Numbered from the stretch's first letter, positions 15,684-25,824 are shown. The stretch: DNA of 64,000 nt from Candidatus Kryptoniota bacterium (GCA_036567965.1 DATCTN010000026.1:1-64000); one strand, 5' to 3'. Made by a program: numbers and translations. Notes: generated from the letters alone by a model not told the origin.

Positions 15684-17687
15684 ATGACGATTTCTACACG
15701 AATACCCGAACTGATTCGGAAGAAGATCTATATTGCAGGACTCCTTCTCCTTTTAGTTCCCTCACTGTTGTCAGCACAAACTTCGTTCGATCTAAAATCT
15801 CCGAACGGTAATATCAATATGAAAATCGATGTGGGAATTAAGATCGAATGGTCAGTTCAGGAGAATGGCCAACAGTTAATTTCGCCGTCTACGATTTCAT
15901 TGCAGCTTGATGATGGCGAAGTGCTCGGAGACAGCGCCAGGCTAATCTCATCGAGGAGGGAAGAGAAAGACTCTTCGTTTCCTGCGATTAACTATTTCAA
16001 GTCGATAATTCCTGACAGGTACAACCAGCTCACATTGAACTGCGCCGACGACTTCGGTGTCATCTTCAGAGTGTATGACGATGCTGTGGCGTATCGATTC
16101 TTCACGAAGAAGGAAGGCGAGATCGTCGTGAAGAATGAAGAAGCGACCTTCAATTTTTCCGACGACTACAAAGCTTTCGTTCCATATATGAACGATTACA
16201 GGAACGGTAAGATCTTCAATTCATCATTCGAGGCGCTCTACAGGGAAATCAAGACTTCCCAGTTCGCAAAGGATTCGCTGGCGTTTCTGCCGCTCTTAGT
16301 CGATCCGGGAAACGGGAAGAAACTAGTGATCCTCGAGGCTGACCTGCAGGACTATCCTGGAATGTATCTCGGGCTTAATCAAACCGGTAAAGGTTTCATG
16401 GGCGTTTATGCGCCGTATCCGCTCGAAGCGGAACTCCACGGCATAAATTATATCCCCACGAAAAGAGCCGACTACATCGCAAAGACAAACGGCACCAGGA
16501 GTTTCCCGTGGCGCATCGTCGCAATCGGTAACCGCGACAAAGATTTGCTGAACAACGATGTAGTGCAAAAGCTGGCTGCGCCTCCTAAAATTTCGGATAT
16601 CTCGTGGATCAAGCCGGGGCAGGTGTCGTGGGATTGGTGGAACGACTGGAATATTTCTAACGTCAACTTCAGATCCGGCATCAACACACAGACTTGTAAA
16701 TACTACGTCGACTTCGCGTCCGCATACAAAATCAAATACATCATTATAGATGCGGGCTGGTCACCGGCAATGGACCTCACAAAAATAATACCCGCTCTGG
16801 ATCTCCGGGAAGTTGTCGACTACGGCAAGAAGAAAAATGTGGGAGTAATTCTCTGGGCAACCTGGCACGCGACGGCGGTTCAGATGGACACGGTGTTTCC
16901 ACTCTATTCAAAAATGGGAGTGAAAGGTTTCAAGATTGATTTTACAGACCGTGACGACCAGGTCGCTGTAAGTTCTCTCTACCAAATCGCCGCGAAGGCG
17001 GCTGAGTATCATCTCCTCGTCGATTACCACGGAGTGTTCAAGCCTGCAGGGATTCATCGGACATACCCGAATGTGGTCGGCAACGAAGGCGTCAGGGGAA
17101 TGGAGTATCTCAAATGGTCTGCAGACGATGCGTCGAGGGAGCTCGTGAGCATTCCTTACATTCGCATGCTCTCCGGTCCGATGGATTACACACCGGGCGC
17201 GATGAGAAATGCCACGAGAGATGCGTTCAGACCGGTGAACTCGATGCCGATGAGCCAGGGTACTCGCTGCCAGCAGCTGGCTATGTATGTCATGTATTTC
17301 GTGCCGCTCCAGATGCTTTCGGACAATCCGACTATTTACATGAGAGAGAAGGAGTGCACCGAGTTCATAACGAAAGTGCCGACAATATTCGAAGAGACAG
17401 TCCCTCTCGATGGTGAAGTTGGAGAATATGCTGCCGTCGCCCGGCGCAAGGGAACTACATGGTATGTCGGAGCGATGACAAACTGGACGCCGAGAGATCT
17501 CGCTCTCGATTTTTCATTTCTCGCAAAGGGGAAATACCGGGCCGTTATTTTTGAAGACGGGATAAACGCCGATCGCGATGCGACAGACTATAACAAGAGA
17601 GAAATGGAGATCTCGTCAGGTGAGAAGTTGAATGTTCATCTTGCCCCGGGTGGCGGATGGGCGGCGAGAATTGAGAAGATGAAATAA
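15684..17687 (+). CDS. Glycoside hydrolase family 97 (alpha-galactosidase/alpha-glucosidase)
   Basis: A 667-residue exported enzyme. A signal peptide (IYIAGLLLLLVPSLLSAQ) is followed by the N-terminal beta-sandwich (SFDLKSPNGNINMKIDVG, about 35-290) and a TIM barrel with VSWDWWNDWN (about 315), YIIIDAGWS, GVILWATWH and GVKGFKIDF (Asp near 418). It ends in a C-terminal beta domain. In family GH97, retaining members use an Asp at the KxDF position while inverting SusB-type members use Glu residues. The KIDF motif therefore points to the retaining, alpha-galactosidase-like branch (inference). The start at 15684 follows CGGAGGC. It should act in the periplasm on alpha-linked oligosaccharides. No Sus transporter genes are adjacent. 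Confidence 0.9.
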   Translation: MTISTRIPELIRKKIYIAGLLLLLVPSLLSAQTSFDLKSPNGNINMKIDVGIKIEWSVQENGQQLISPSTISLQLDDGEVLGDSARLISSRREEKDSSFPAINYFKSIIPDRYNQLTLNCADDFGVIFRVYDDAVAYRFFTKKEGEIVVKNEEATFNFSDDYKAFVPYMNDYRNGKIFNSSFEALYREIKTSQFAKDSLAFLPLLVDPGNGKKLVILEADLQDYPGMYLGLNQTGKGFMGVYAPYPLEAELHGINYIPTKRADYIAKTNGTRSFPWRIVAIGNRDKDLLNNDVVQKLAAPPKISDISWIKPGQVSWDWWNDWNISNVNFRSGINTQTCKYYVDFASAYKIKYIIIDAGWSPAMDLTKIIPALDLREVVDYGKKKNVGVILWATWHATAVQMDTVFPLYSKMGVKGFKIDFTDRDDQVAVSSLYQIAAKAAEYHLLVDYHGVFKPAGIHRTYPNVVGNEGVRGMEYLKWSADDASRELVSIPYIRMLSGPMDYTPGAMRNATRDAFRPVNSMPMSQGTRCQQLAMYVMYFVPLQMLSDNPTIYMREKECTEFITKVPTIFEETVPLDGEVGEYAAVARRKGTTWYVGAMTNWTPRDLALDFSFLAKGKYRAVIFEDGINADRDATDYNKREMEISSGEKLNVHLAPGGGWAARIEKMK

Positions 17688-18091
17688 TCTTGACTCGACA
17701 GCCATGATTCCATGAATTTCTCCTGTCGCACCGGGTTTAGAAGGATGAGATAGGGTCATCACTTTAAGTTCCAGCAGCACCATAGACAATCTGATCGGTG
17801 TGACAACAGTGAGACCGCTGCTATAACCGCCGTCTCGTGGGGGAAACACATCATTCCGCGGGCGTGTCAAGAGATAGAGAAAGATTTCAATGTGTAACTA
17901 AGTAGTAAAGTAATTGGCTCACCTCGACTAGTCGGGGAATGCCAATTCTTCGATTAGCCTTTTCTTGCGAAGCGCTTCCTCCATTCTGTATCACACCAAA
18001 GTCCCCCAACCGATTAAACTGCTCCCTGGTTCTCAGAGTCAAATATTTGACACATGAGTAGATTAAAAATATTTGAAGTGGGGATAGAATA
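17688..18091. other. Intergenic region with promoter for the 18092 gene
   Basis: No gene is supported. TTGACA at 18047-18052, a 17-base spacer and TATTTG at 18070-18075 form a plausible promoter 17 bases before the next ATG; TATTTG also resembles the -7 box used in Bacteroidota. The rest shows nothing I can name. Confidence 0.5.
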
Positions 18092-18682
18092 ATGAACAGC
18101 ATTCGAAATTCAACTTTTCGCGCCGCCATTTTCTCAGCGGTTGTAGTGATGTTGGCACTCTCGATTTCTCCCGAGGCGAGCGCACAGAGAAGGCGCGTCA
18201 TCGTCGAGGGAAGCAGAGGCACGCGCGTAGTTAGACCTGTGCGCAACCCGTATCCTGTAATCGTAGGCGGACGCAGGTATTTCTACAGCGGTGGGTATTT
18301 TTATAGAGGCGGGGGACATGGATATGTCCTGATTCCGGCACCGATCGGCGCACGGATAAGAGTTCTTCCTTTTGGATTCATGACTTTTCATGTCGGACCG
18401 CTCGCATATTACTACTATGATGGGACCTACTACAATTATCTCCCGGACCAAAATGTTTACGTCGTTGTCGAGAAGCCGAGCGGCGCGACGCCCCCTGCTT
18501 CGGGTGATACACAAGACAAGCTCATCCTCACGGACGGGACCACGCTTTCGGGTATTTTTGTAGGCGCAAGTGCGGACAGCGTGGCATTCCAGGTGAACAA
18601 CGAAGTCCGAAGCATACCGATCACGGGGATCACTTCGGTCACATTCGCTCCCTCTACGTTCAATAACAACGGGCAGAAATAA
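18092..18682 (+). CDS. Exported Tyr/Gly-rich protein, DUF6515-like
   Basis: A 196-residue protein with a signal peptide (AAIFSAVVVMLALSISPEASA) followed by RRRVIVEGSRG. The middle (about 55-125) is rich in Tyr and Gly: GGRRYFYSGGYFYRGG and YYYYDGTYYNYLPD, then VYVVVEKPSGATPP. This resembles the DUF6515 group of envelope proteins. The last 50 residues (KLILTDGTTLSGIFVGASAD) look like a small beta-barrel of SH3 type. Cell-surface or periplasmic location is likely; the role is unknown. A promoter lies immediately upstream. It is a single-gene unit. Confidence 0.6.
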   Translation: MNSIRNSTFRAAIFSAVVVMLALSISPEASAQRRRVIVEGSRGTRVVRPVRNPYPVIVGGRRYFYSGGYFYRGGGHGYVLIPAPIGARIRVLPFGFMTFHVGPLAYYYYDGTYYNYLPDQNVYVVVEKPSGATPPASGDTQDKLILTDGTTLSGIFVGASADSVAFQVNNEVRSIPITGITSVTFAPSTFNNNGQK

Positions 18683-19134
18683 TTGCGGATGAACATTCAA
18701 AAATTCTGGCCGGAAAACGTCAGGCTATCCGGCCTATATCTATACATCCCCGGTCTGATTTGGTATATGATGGCACTAAAAGACAGGATTTCAAGATTGC
18801 TGTCCTGAGCCTGCGAGCGTAATTCATGAGTGCCGCTACATGCGTTCCAACGCTCACAAGCCGTACCAGCATCTCTCCCGCATCAGTCAGCGGATGTCAA
18901 TGAGAAGCTGAACTTAAGGGATAACGGAGAATCTGGGAGCCAACAGCCAGATCGGAAGAGGTTGCCGCGCTGATTTCCCGGTAATATTCCTGACGGTCGA
19001 CTGCAAGATTGCCAATACCAGTTTCGATAGTTAACTTTCTTGCGTCAGGGGATTCGCATGATTCACTTGATGGGTTGGATCATCGACGCTGCAATGGAGA
19101 ATGTTCCAACCAAATGACGACGAGATAATTTCAA
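18683..19134. other. Intergenic region with one hairpin
   Basis: An inverted repeat GGCCGGA (18708-18714)/TCCGGCC (18728-18734) lies shortly after the preceding gene and may be a weak terminator, although no T run follows. I see no gene in the remaining bases. Confidence 0.4.
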
Positions 19135-19974
19135 ATGAAATCGTATATGTCCGCTTCGAAAACTGCTGCATTGATAATCCTGATCTCGGTACTCAATGTC
19201 GATGCTCAGAATTACTTTCTCAGGACATCCGGCGACAGGCCGTACGGTATCGCGTTCGATGGCAAAGGCGGCATGTACATGGTGACCGCGCCCACAAACG
19301 GAGACGGTACGCTTTCTCTCGTCGCACCTGATGGAGGCATCACCAGACTTACGACCCTCCATGGCACTTTCATCGGTCCGGGCATCACTGTTGACGACAG
19401 CGGCAACGCGCTTGTGACTACCGGCGACAAGCTTTTGAAAATCGCGCCCGACGGCACTAGTAAGATAATCGCTGACGGATTCACGAGATCATTTGACGTC
19501 AAGCTCGACAGGAACGGGAGCATCTTTGTCGCCGATGATATCAAGAACATCGTTTACAAGATTACTCCCCGTGGGAATAAGGAAATCATATACTCGGTCG
19601 GCTCAAAGGGTGACTTTGCATTGACCGCAATTTGCATCGACCATCTCGGGAAAAATATTTACATCCGCGACAGGAATCGGATAGTGAAACTCCCCTTGAT
19701 AGCGAATGCGAATTATGTTAGGCCGGAGGTATTATGTGAGAATCCGGAAATGTTCTACATGTGCATGGACAGCAGCGAAGTGTTATATGTCAGCACAATC
19801 AAGAACGTCGTAAGAATTGATTCGACCGGCAAGAAGGAAAGTCTTTCAAAGAACGATCTGAAGACATCCATCGGACTCGCGCCCGGAGGGATAGGGTTTA
19901 AAGAGGCTTGTATTTACGTCGCGGTCGAAGATGGGATCGTAGAAATTCCGATCTTGCCTGCGAGGGTGAAATGA
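19135..19974 (+). CDS. Secreted SMP-30/NHL-type beta-propeller protein
   Basis: A 279-residue protein with a signal peptide (KTAALIILISVLNVDAQ). The rest consists of propeller blades of the SMP-30/NHL type: RPYGIAFDGKGGMYMVT, LVAPDGGITRLTTLHGTFIG, GITVDDSGNALVTTGDKLLK and FDVKLDRNGSIFVADDIKN, followed by ICIDHLGKNIYIRDRNRIVK. About five blades are visible. The protein probably lies in the periplasm or is surface-attached; calcium-dependent lactonase activity is known for SMP-30, but the catalytic Glu/Asn/Asp set cannot be verified by eye. No sorting domain is present. Monocistronic. Confidence 0.6.
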   Translation: MKSYMSASKTAALIILISVLNVDAQNYFLRTSGDRPYGIAFDGKGGMYMVTAPTNGDGTLSLVAPDGGITRLTTLHGTFIGPGITVDDSGNALVTTGDKLLKIAPDGTSKIIADGFTRSFDVKLDRNGSIFVADDIKNIVYKITPRGNKEIIYSVGSKGDFALTAICIDHLGKNIYIRDRNRIVKLPLIANANYVRPEVLCENPEMFYMCMDSSEVLYVSTIKNVVRIDSTGKKESLSKNDLKTSIGLAPGGIGFKEACIYVAVEDGIVEIPILPARVK

Positions 19975-20194
19975 CGCCATCCTATTTCAAGTGTTCTGCG
20001 AATTCAACGGCTATGACCGCAAAATTCTTTCCGGATGGTGGGCAAGCCATGTGAGCGGTCACGATTAAATTTGACATTCCACCTGCCGCCCAATAAATTT
20101 TCATTTGAATGACAGCCAGGGCGGTGAGATCAAACCTAGACAAGTTATTCTAAGGTGGGCGAAAGATTGAGTATTAATCTTCAATGGAGGATTC

Positions 20195-21049
20195 ATGCTG
20201 ATTAGAATCGGTCTTCTTATGACTCTGATTTCTTGCTCTACTCTGGCGCAGGTGAGTAAACCGACTGCCGAGCAGGTTATCGAGCGCATAAAGAAGAATG
20301 TCGGTGTATCATGGTTTGAGCCGACGGTCGATACCTTCAAGGCCGGCGATTCGAGCGATACGGTAAGGGGAATTGCCGTGACGATGATGTCCACACTCGA
20401 TGTACTTCAGCGCGCAGCGGCTGATGGTGACAACCTCATCATAACTCACGAACCCACATTCTATGGTCACGAGGACCAGACCACGAAACTGTTGAACGAT
20501 CCGGTGTACGTGGCAAAGCAGGCTTTCATTAAGGAACATCATCTCATAATATGGCGGTTTCACGATCACTGGCACGCCCGACGGCCTGATGGAATACATA
20601 CCGGGATGATCCACGCACTCGGCTGGGAAGAGTTCAAAGACAAGGATAATGACTACGTCTTCCATCTCCAGCCCACCACATTAAAAGAACTTGCATTGTC
20701 GTTGAAGCAAAAACTTGGAATACACACACTCCGTGTCATCGGGGACTCAAGCGCGAAAGTTTCAACTGTCAGTCTTTCCGAGGGATTCCCGGGATTCGAT
20801 TCGAACCGGCGCTACTTTCAGTTCCCTGGAGTAGATGTCATGATCATGGGTGAAGGACACGAATGGGAAACGATCGAGTATGCCGCCGACGCAGTAACCG
20901 AGAATAACAAGAAAGGTCTTATCGTTCTCGGCCACATACCGTCGGAGCAGGCAGGAATGGAGGAATGCGCGCGGTGGCTCAGGACTTTTGTAAATGAAGT
21001 GCCGGTTGAGTTTGTGCCGGCGAAGGAGCCATTCTGGGTGGCCGAATGA
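20195..21049 (+). CDS. Nif3-like dinuclear-metal protein with a signal peptide
   Basis: A 284-residue protein. After an N-terminal signal peptide (MLIRIGLLMTLISCSTLAQ) comes a NIF3/YbgI-like fold: VRGIAVTMMSTLDVLQRA, NLIITHEPTFYGHEDQTT (HEP with metal-binding His), IIWRFHDHWH, and HEWETIEYAADAV near the end (HE pair). The canonical family is cytoplasmic, so the signal peptide is notable. Members bind two metal ions; some act as GTP cyclohydrolase-like or unknown hydrolases. A good GGAGG precedes the ATG. No operon partner. Confidence 0.8.
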   Translation: MLIRIGLLMTLISCSTLAQVSKPTAEQVIERIKKNVGVSWFEPTVDTFKAGDSSDTVRGIAVTMMSTLDVLQRAAADGDNLIITHEPTFYGHEDQTTKLLNDPVYVAKQAFIKEHHLIIWRFHDHWHARRPDGIHTGMIHALGWEEFKDKDNDYVFHLQPTTLKELALSLKQKLGIHTLRVIGDSSAKVSTVSLSEGFPGFDSNRRYFQFPGVDVMIMGEGHEWETIEYAADAVTENNKKGLIVLGHIPSEQAGMEECARWLRTFVNEVPVEFVPAKEPFWVAE

Positions 21050-21241
21050 ATAGAGATCTCATGAACGCGGGCCCGTCGCATTATGCTGGTTTACGCGACG
21101 ATACGGCAGTCCCTTCATGGAAGACGTGACCGAAGCTCGAATTGATTTAATGATTGATATAAATATTCCGATGAGACATTGCCGGCGATTGGCGATTTCA
21201 GATCACTCCTCACGAAATACTCAACTAAACCTGCGATTCAT

Positions 21242-21910
21242 ATGAAACAATCAGACAGAAACATCACTTTGATTCACTCTTACCTGTCGATGCGACGCAT
21301 CGTCGGAATTCTTGCAATCGGATTACCATTCATCATTGTGCTGGGCGGACTTGTTGAGACCGGCTCGATCCTCCAGGGTTCCCTCAGCAGCTACTATTAT
21401 ACGAACATGCGCGACTTCCTCGTCGGACTTTTGTTCGCTGTGGCAATTTTCTTAATCTCATACAAGGGTTATGAACTAATCGACGACATCGTCACAAATC
21501 TGAGCGGTGTGTTCGCTTTGGGAATCATCGCTTACCCGACTTCTCCGTTCTCGGGTCAAGCGGTGAGAGTGGGTGTTTTCCTCACGCCTGATGATGTGTC
21601 GCAGTATGTCCATCTCGCATTTTCTGTACTATTCCTTTTGTTTCTTTCATTTAATTCCATCTTTCTGTTTACCAGGCACCGCGGTATCCTCGGCAAAGAG
21701 AAGAAGAAACGTAACATGATTTACATCGGCTGCGGACTCGTCATGCTGTTGTCTGTAATCGCAATGATTGTGCAAATCGCTTTCTACCCACATACGATTC
21801 TCGCACAGGGGAGACCGGTACTTGTGTTCGAGTCGATTGCGCTTATTTCGTTCGGGGTGTCATGGCTCGTGAAAGGGCACACGCTGTTCAGAGATAAGCA
21901 GGCGGCATAA
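21242..21910 (+). CDS. Polytopic membrane protein of unknown function (DUF998-like)
   Basis: About 222 residues from MKQSDRNITLIHSYLSMRR. Six hydrophobic segments are visible: VGILAIGLPFIIVLGGLV, DFLVGLLFAVAIFLISY, LSGVFALGIIAYPTS, VHLAFSVLFLLFLSFNSI, MIYIGCGLVMLLSVIAMI and LVFESIALISFGVSWLV. The motif SLSSYYYTNMRDFLVG recalls DUF998-type membrane proteins, but the assignment is loose. A Met at 21179 would add 21 residues with no membrane character, so I prefer 21242. It is convergent with the hybrid kinase gene that follows. Confidence 0.6.
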   Translation: MKQSDRNITLIHSYLSMRRIVGILAIGLPFIIVLGGLVETGSILQGSLSSYYYTNMRDFLVGLLFAVAIFLISYKGYELIDDIVTNLSGVFALGIIAYPTSPFSGQAVRVGVFLTPDDVSQYVHLAFSVLFLLFLSFNSIFLFTRHRGILGKEKKKRNMIYIGCGLVMLLSVIAMIVQIAFYPHTILAQGRPVLVFESIALISFGVSWLVKGHTLFRDKQAA

Positions 21911-21922
21911 TCACATGGCTTC

Positions 21923-24109
21923 TCAGCGCGACCCCGCAATCACCTGATGCAGTGTCTGGAGAAGCTGCTGCTCTGTAAAAGGCTTTGGCAGGAAAACAGA
22001 TCCTGTCGGTGAAGACTCGCTCTTGTCGGAACTAGGAAGGCCGCTCTGCATAATGATCCTGCAGTTCGGATCGATCTTCCTTATTTCATTGGCTGCCTCA
22101 AATCCATCCATCCCTGGCATTGAATTGTCCATCACTACTGCCGCGATGCGTTCTGTGTTCTTTCTGAAAAGCTCGACGCCCTCTAATCCATTTTCGGCCA
22201 GTAACGTTTTATACCCCCTTGATTCCAGGACAAACTGGGTGACGCTTCGGACCGACGGTTCGTCGTCGACAATAAGAATATATTCGCCTTTGCCCGGCGG
22301 CCTTTGCGCGGCGACCAGCTTGACATCGGCTTTCGCTCCGGATGCCGGCAAATACACCTTGAACGATGACCCTTTCCCCGGCTCACTGTATATGTTTACG
22401 AATCCGTTGTGCGTCTTTAATATCCTTGCGACCGTAGACAGACCGATACCGGTTCCCTTGCCGATTTCTTTCGTGGTGAAGAACGGATCAAATATTTTGT
22501 CGATGATCTCCGGCGCAATGCCTGTCCCGGAATCGGAGACGGTAATGGCCGCGTAAGAACCGGATTTCGCATCCGGGTTTAATTTGATGAATCCTTCGTC
22601 TGCCTCGACTCTTTCCACTCCTATACTTAACAACCCGCCGGAGGGCATCGCGTCGCGCGCGTTAACCGCGAGATTCAACACCACCTGGCTGAGTTGGGTC
22701 TCATCACCGTGTACAATAATAGGCTCGGCTGGAAGATCGAGGACTATCTGAATTGATTTTGGAAAAGTCTCCTCCATTATATCGCAAGTCGCTTTTATCA
22801 AATCATTAATTCTTACGTCCTTAGCTTCGCCCATAGTGCCCCTTGAGAACGTCAGGATTTGTTTTACGAGTGCTGCTCCTCTGCGCGTGTTCGCCTCCAG
22901 GATGTCGACAAGTCTTCCGTTCAGCTCGTCACCCGAATTGGCCTTCAGTCTCTCGACAGCGAGTAAAATGGGAGTGAGAACATTATTCAGGTCATGCGCT
23001 ATCCCACTGGCGAGCGTTCCGAGACTATCGAGCCGCTGGGATCGAAACGCGGACGCTTCAAGCCGCTTCTTCTCGGTGATATCTTGCACAAGGAATACCA
23101 AACCTATTGTCTCGCCGCGGTCTTCAACACCGGAAACAGATATCAAAGCCTCAAACGTCTTCCCGTTAGCCCGGCGGCATTTTTTTTCAAATAAAATAGT
23201 CCTTCCTGCGGAGGCCGTAGAGTCGCGCAACGATTCGACAAAGTTTCCGCCTTCCTCAATAAAATCCCGAATGTGCATTCCGCGAGGAAGGAAGTCGGAG
23301 ACTTCTCTTCTGAATGAAATATTAGAGAACAGCACGTATCCGTCCATATCGGTCACGACCACTATGTCCTGCATTGCGTCGATGATGAATCTTGCGGTCG
23401 TCGCGGGCGTGAGCGACATTAACTGGAACTTGTGGACCGCGTAGGTGACCACCGCTGCGGTGGCGGTGCTCGCTACTGTACCGAGCCGCAGCGTCTGTAT
23501 ACCGAGAAACGGAAGAAACACATCTACGACACCTGCGAGGACGATTGGGATCAACACCCCGATCAGGAGGAACAGCGCCTGATAGCGCTCTTGTTTCAAC
23601 TTCATCGATCTGAATCTCTCATAACACAGGTACAATCCCCAGGTAAACCATATCTCGACCCAGCATATATAAATGAAATAGTAGCGATAGGGCGTGGGAC
23701 AGAAACCCGTCGGGAGATAGATCGCGGTTGTAATGAATCCCACAAACTGCAGGATGGAGAAAACGATGCCGGGGAAGAAGATCAGGAGATACATCCATTT
23801 ATTTCCGCGGGGACTGTGTCCGCTGAACTCGAGAGTGAAGTTGAGGAAGAACGACGGCAGGATTGTGTATCCCACTCCACAGATGCTGTTCACCACCAGC
23901 GCAGTCTGCACATCAGGCGTCACGCGCATTATGAACTCGCCTATTCCCCAGAGAACGAGACACGCTATCGAGAGGGACCACAACCGGTTCACGGTTCCGT
24001 GAGGGTTCTTCAACAGTACAAACAAGGCAAACGCGGAGTTGAGAAGCGTTGCCGCCAGCGACATCGCCGCAAAAATACTCACCCCTAAAACAGGGATGCC
24101 CGCATGCAT
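21923..24109 (-). CDS. Hybrid sensor histidine kinase with seven-helix membrane sensor
   Basis: A 728-residue protein. Residues about 1-230 carry seven membrane helices typical of the histidine-kinase 7TM N-terminal region. A PAS domain follows (FIIDAMQDIVVVTDMDGYVL, about 240-350), then HisKA with the phospho-acceptor His in GIAHDLNNVLTPIL, the HATPase domain (NLAVNARDAMPSGG, VSDSGTGIAPEI, GKGTGIGLSTV), and a C-terminal receiver domain (ILIVDDEPSVRSV, VVMDNSMPGMDGFEA, FLPKPFTEQQLL). The phospho-acceptor Asp is the D of VVMDNSMPG. It senses an unknown signal in or near the membrane. No DNA-binding output domain is present, so it must pass phosphate on or act on other partners. Confidence 0.9.
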   Translation of the reverse strand: MHAGIPVLGVSIFAAMSLAATLLNSAFALFVLLKNPHGTVNRLWSLSIACLVLWGIGEFIMRVTPDVQTALVVNSICGVGYTILPSFFLNFTLEFSGHSPRGNKWMYLLIFFPGIVFSILQFVGFITTAIYLPTGFCPTPYRYYFIYICWVEIWFTWGLYLCYERFRSMKLKQERYQALFLLIGVLIPIVLAGVVDVFLPFLGIQTLRLGTVASTATAAVVTYAVHKFQLMSLTPATTARFIIDAMQDIVVVTDMDGYVLFSNISFRREVSDFLPRGMHIRDFIEEGGNFVESLRDSTASAGRTILFEKKCRRANGKTFEALISVSGVEDRGETIGLVFLVQDITEKKRLEASAFRSQRLDSLGTLASGIAHDLNNVLTPILLAVERLKANSGDELNGRLVDILEANTRRGAALVKQILTFSRGTMGEAKDVRINDLIKATCDIMEETFPKSIQIVLDLPAEPIIVHGDETQLSQVVLNLAVNARDAMPSGGLLSIGVERVEADEGFIKLNPDAKSGSYAAITVSDSGTGIAPEIIDKIFDPFFTTKEIGKGTGIGLSTVARILKTHNGFVNIYSEPGKGSSFKVYLPASGAKADVKLVAAQRPPGKGEYILIVDDEPSVRSVTQFVLESRGYKTLLAENGLEGVELFRKNTERIAAVVMDNSMPGMDGFEAANEIRKIDPNCRIIMQSGLPSSDKSESSPTGSVFLPKPFTEQQLLQTLHQVIAGSR

Positions 24110-24594
24110 CAGTGACTCCCGTCTGATCTAGTCATGGTCTCGATTTGCGGTCTTCCTCAACATGTACGAGCTCCTGCGATTGTATCTCAGCGTTAATGCG
24201 TCCGCGGAAATCTAATAAACGGACACGATTCAGAAACACAAGGTTCGCAACTTCGGACTTCGCAATCCCGATGATCAAGGTACGACCTGATTCTATCATT
24301 GGAAATGCTCTTCGTTGAGAGAGTAATTCAGTAAAGAAACTAAATAGCTACTTAATGAGGGTGAATGTCTACCTGAAACCGAGTTTATATTAGTAAGTTC
24401 GACGTTTGAAGTCAAGAAGGACCGGCCGATCACGAAATCCCTTGTTAATCCACCATCCAGGGGATAAATTTTCATCCGTAAGCAACTCAGGGCATGTTGA
24501 TAAATTCAATCCGAATTCGGGACCTCTCATCACCACTACCCAAGCTGTTGCCATATTCAATTTTATTATTCGACAAATCCCAGAGGTGACGCAA
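24110..24594. other. Intergenic region without recognisable features
   Basis: Between the divergent hybrid kinase and peptidase genes. An open frame precedes the peptidase Met at 24595, but its sequence has no family resemblance and the signal peptide begins at 24595. Nothing else is evident. Confidence 0.4.
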
Positions 24595-25824
24595 ATGAAG
24601 ACAATTAGTCTTGTCATATTCGCGATTCTAATTTCAGTTTCCGGAAATACTTTTTCCCAGATCGTCCAACATGATAGTGCGATCTTTGTTCAACCCAAAA
24701 ATGAATTTTATGACTCCATTAGCTCTTCGCTGGATAAGTTCTATACTCCGAAGAGCGTGGCGCAGGAAAAGTCGATTTCCCTTGACTTCACGAGATTTGA
24801 TCCGCCGAAGTCCGTCGGGGAGTTCACGGAGATGTGGCACAATCCTCCGGTTTCACAGGGAAATACGGGCACTTGCTGGTGCTTCTCAACAACCTCCTTT
24901 CTTGAATCGGAAGTCTACCGGCTGTCGGGGAAGAAAATGAAGTTTTCTGAAATGTTTACGGTCTATTGGGAGTACGTCGAAAAGGCGCTCGGCTATGTGA
25001 AATCGAGAGGCGACCAGACGTTCGGAGAGGGCTCGCAGGCGACGGCCGTGCTCCGAGCGTGGAGAAAACACGGAGTGGTTCCTGAAAATGATTACACGGG
25101 CCTGTTAAACGGACAGCCGTTCCATGATCATTCTAAACTTTTCGCGGAACTCGATTCGTATTTGAAGGGCGTCAGGGCTTCGAATGCATGGAATGAATCC
25201 GATGTAGAGTCGACTGTCAAATCCATTTTGAATCACTTTCTCGGAGTTCCACCTGAAAAAGTGGAGGTCAACGGTAAGGTGATGTCACCGATAGAGTACT
25301 TCCAGAATGTTGTGAAGCTCGATTTGGATGAGTATGTCCCTCTGGTTTCGTTTTCGGACCGGCCGTACGACACTTGGGTCGAATACAACGTCCCCGACAA
25401 TTGGTGGCATGGAAAGGAGTACTTCAACGTCAGGCTTGATGAATTCATGAAGGCGATAGACGGCGCGGTCCGTTCAGGATACACGATGGAAATTTTCGGC
25501 GATGTCTCCGAACCGGGGATCGAGGGCCATGCGGGGATCGCAGTGGTGCCGTCGTTCGACATCCCGTCTCAATACATAGATGAAAATTCCAGAATATTCA
25601 GATTTTATAATCACACAACCGGTGACGATCACGGGATCCATCTTGTCGGTTATACTCAGAAAGACGGAAAGAAATGGTACTTGATTAAGGACTCCGGATC
25701 AGGATCGAGAAATAATACTCACCCCGGTTACTATTTTTATAACGAAGATTACGTCAAGTTGAAAATGCTGGGAGTCCTGATTCCGAAGAGTGCAATACCG
25801 GATATAGCGGGAAGGATCAAATAG
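24595..25824 (+). CDS. Exported C1-family (papain/PepC-like) cysteine peptidase
   Basis: A 409-residue protein starting MKTISLVIFAILISVSGNTF, a signal peptide, with AGAGGTG just upstream. The active-site Cys region is VSQGNTGTCWCFSTTSFLES (Gln of the oxyanion hole and Cys of TCWCFS). The His region is DDHGIHLVGYTQKDGKKWYL. The third catalytic position reads LIKDSGSG, where papain-type enzymes have N (KNSWG), so Asn is replaced by Asp. The layout is that of bleomycin hydrolase/aminopeptidase C (C1B), common as exported enzymes in Bacteroidota. It probably acts in the periplasm. The Asn-to-Asp change may reduce activity. Confidence 0.85.
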   Translation: MKTISLVIFAILISVSGNTFSQIVQHDSAIFVQPKNEFYDSISSSLDKFYTPKSVAQEKSISLDFTRFDPPKSVGEFTEMWHNPPVSQGNTGTCWCFSTTSFLESEVYRLSGKKMKFSEMFTVYWEYVEKALGYVKSRGDQTFGEGSQATAVLRAWRKHGVVPENDYTGLLNGQPFHDHSKLFAELDSYLKGVRASNAWNESDVESTVKSILNHFLGVPPEKVEVNGKVMSPIEYFQNVVKLDLDEYVPLVSFSDRPYDTWVEYNVPDNWWHGKEYFNVRLDEFMKAIDGAVRSGYTMEIFGDVSEPGIEGHAGIAVVPSFDIPSQYIDENSRIFRFYNHTTGDDHGIHLVGYTQKDGKKWYLIKDSGSGSRNNTHPGYYFYNEDYVKLKMLGVLIPKSAIPDIAGRIK

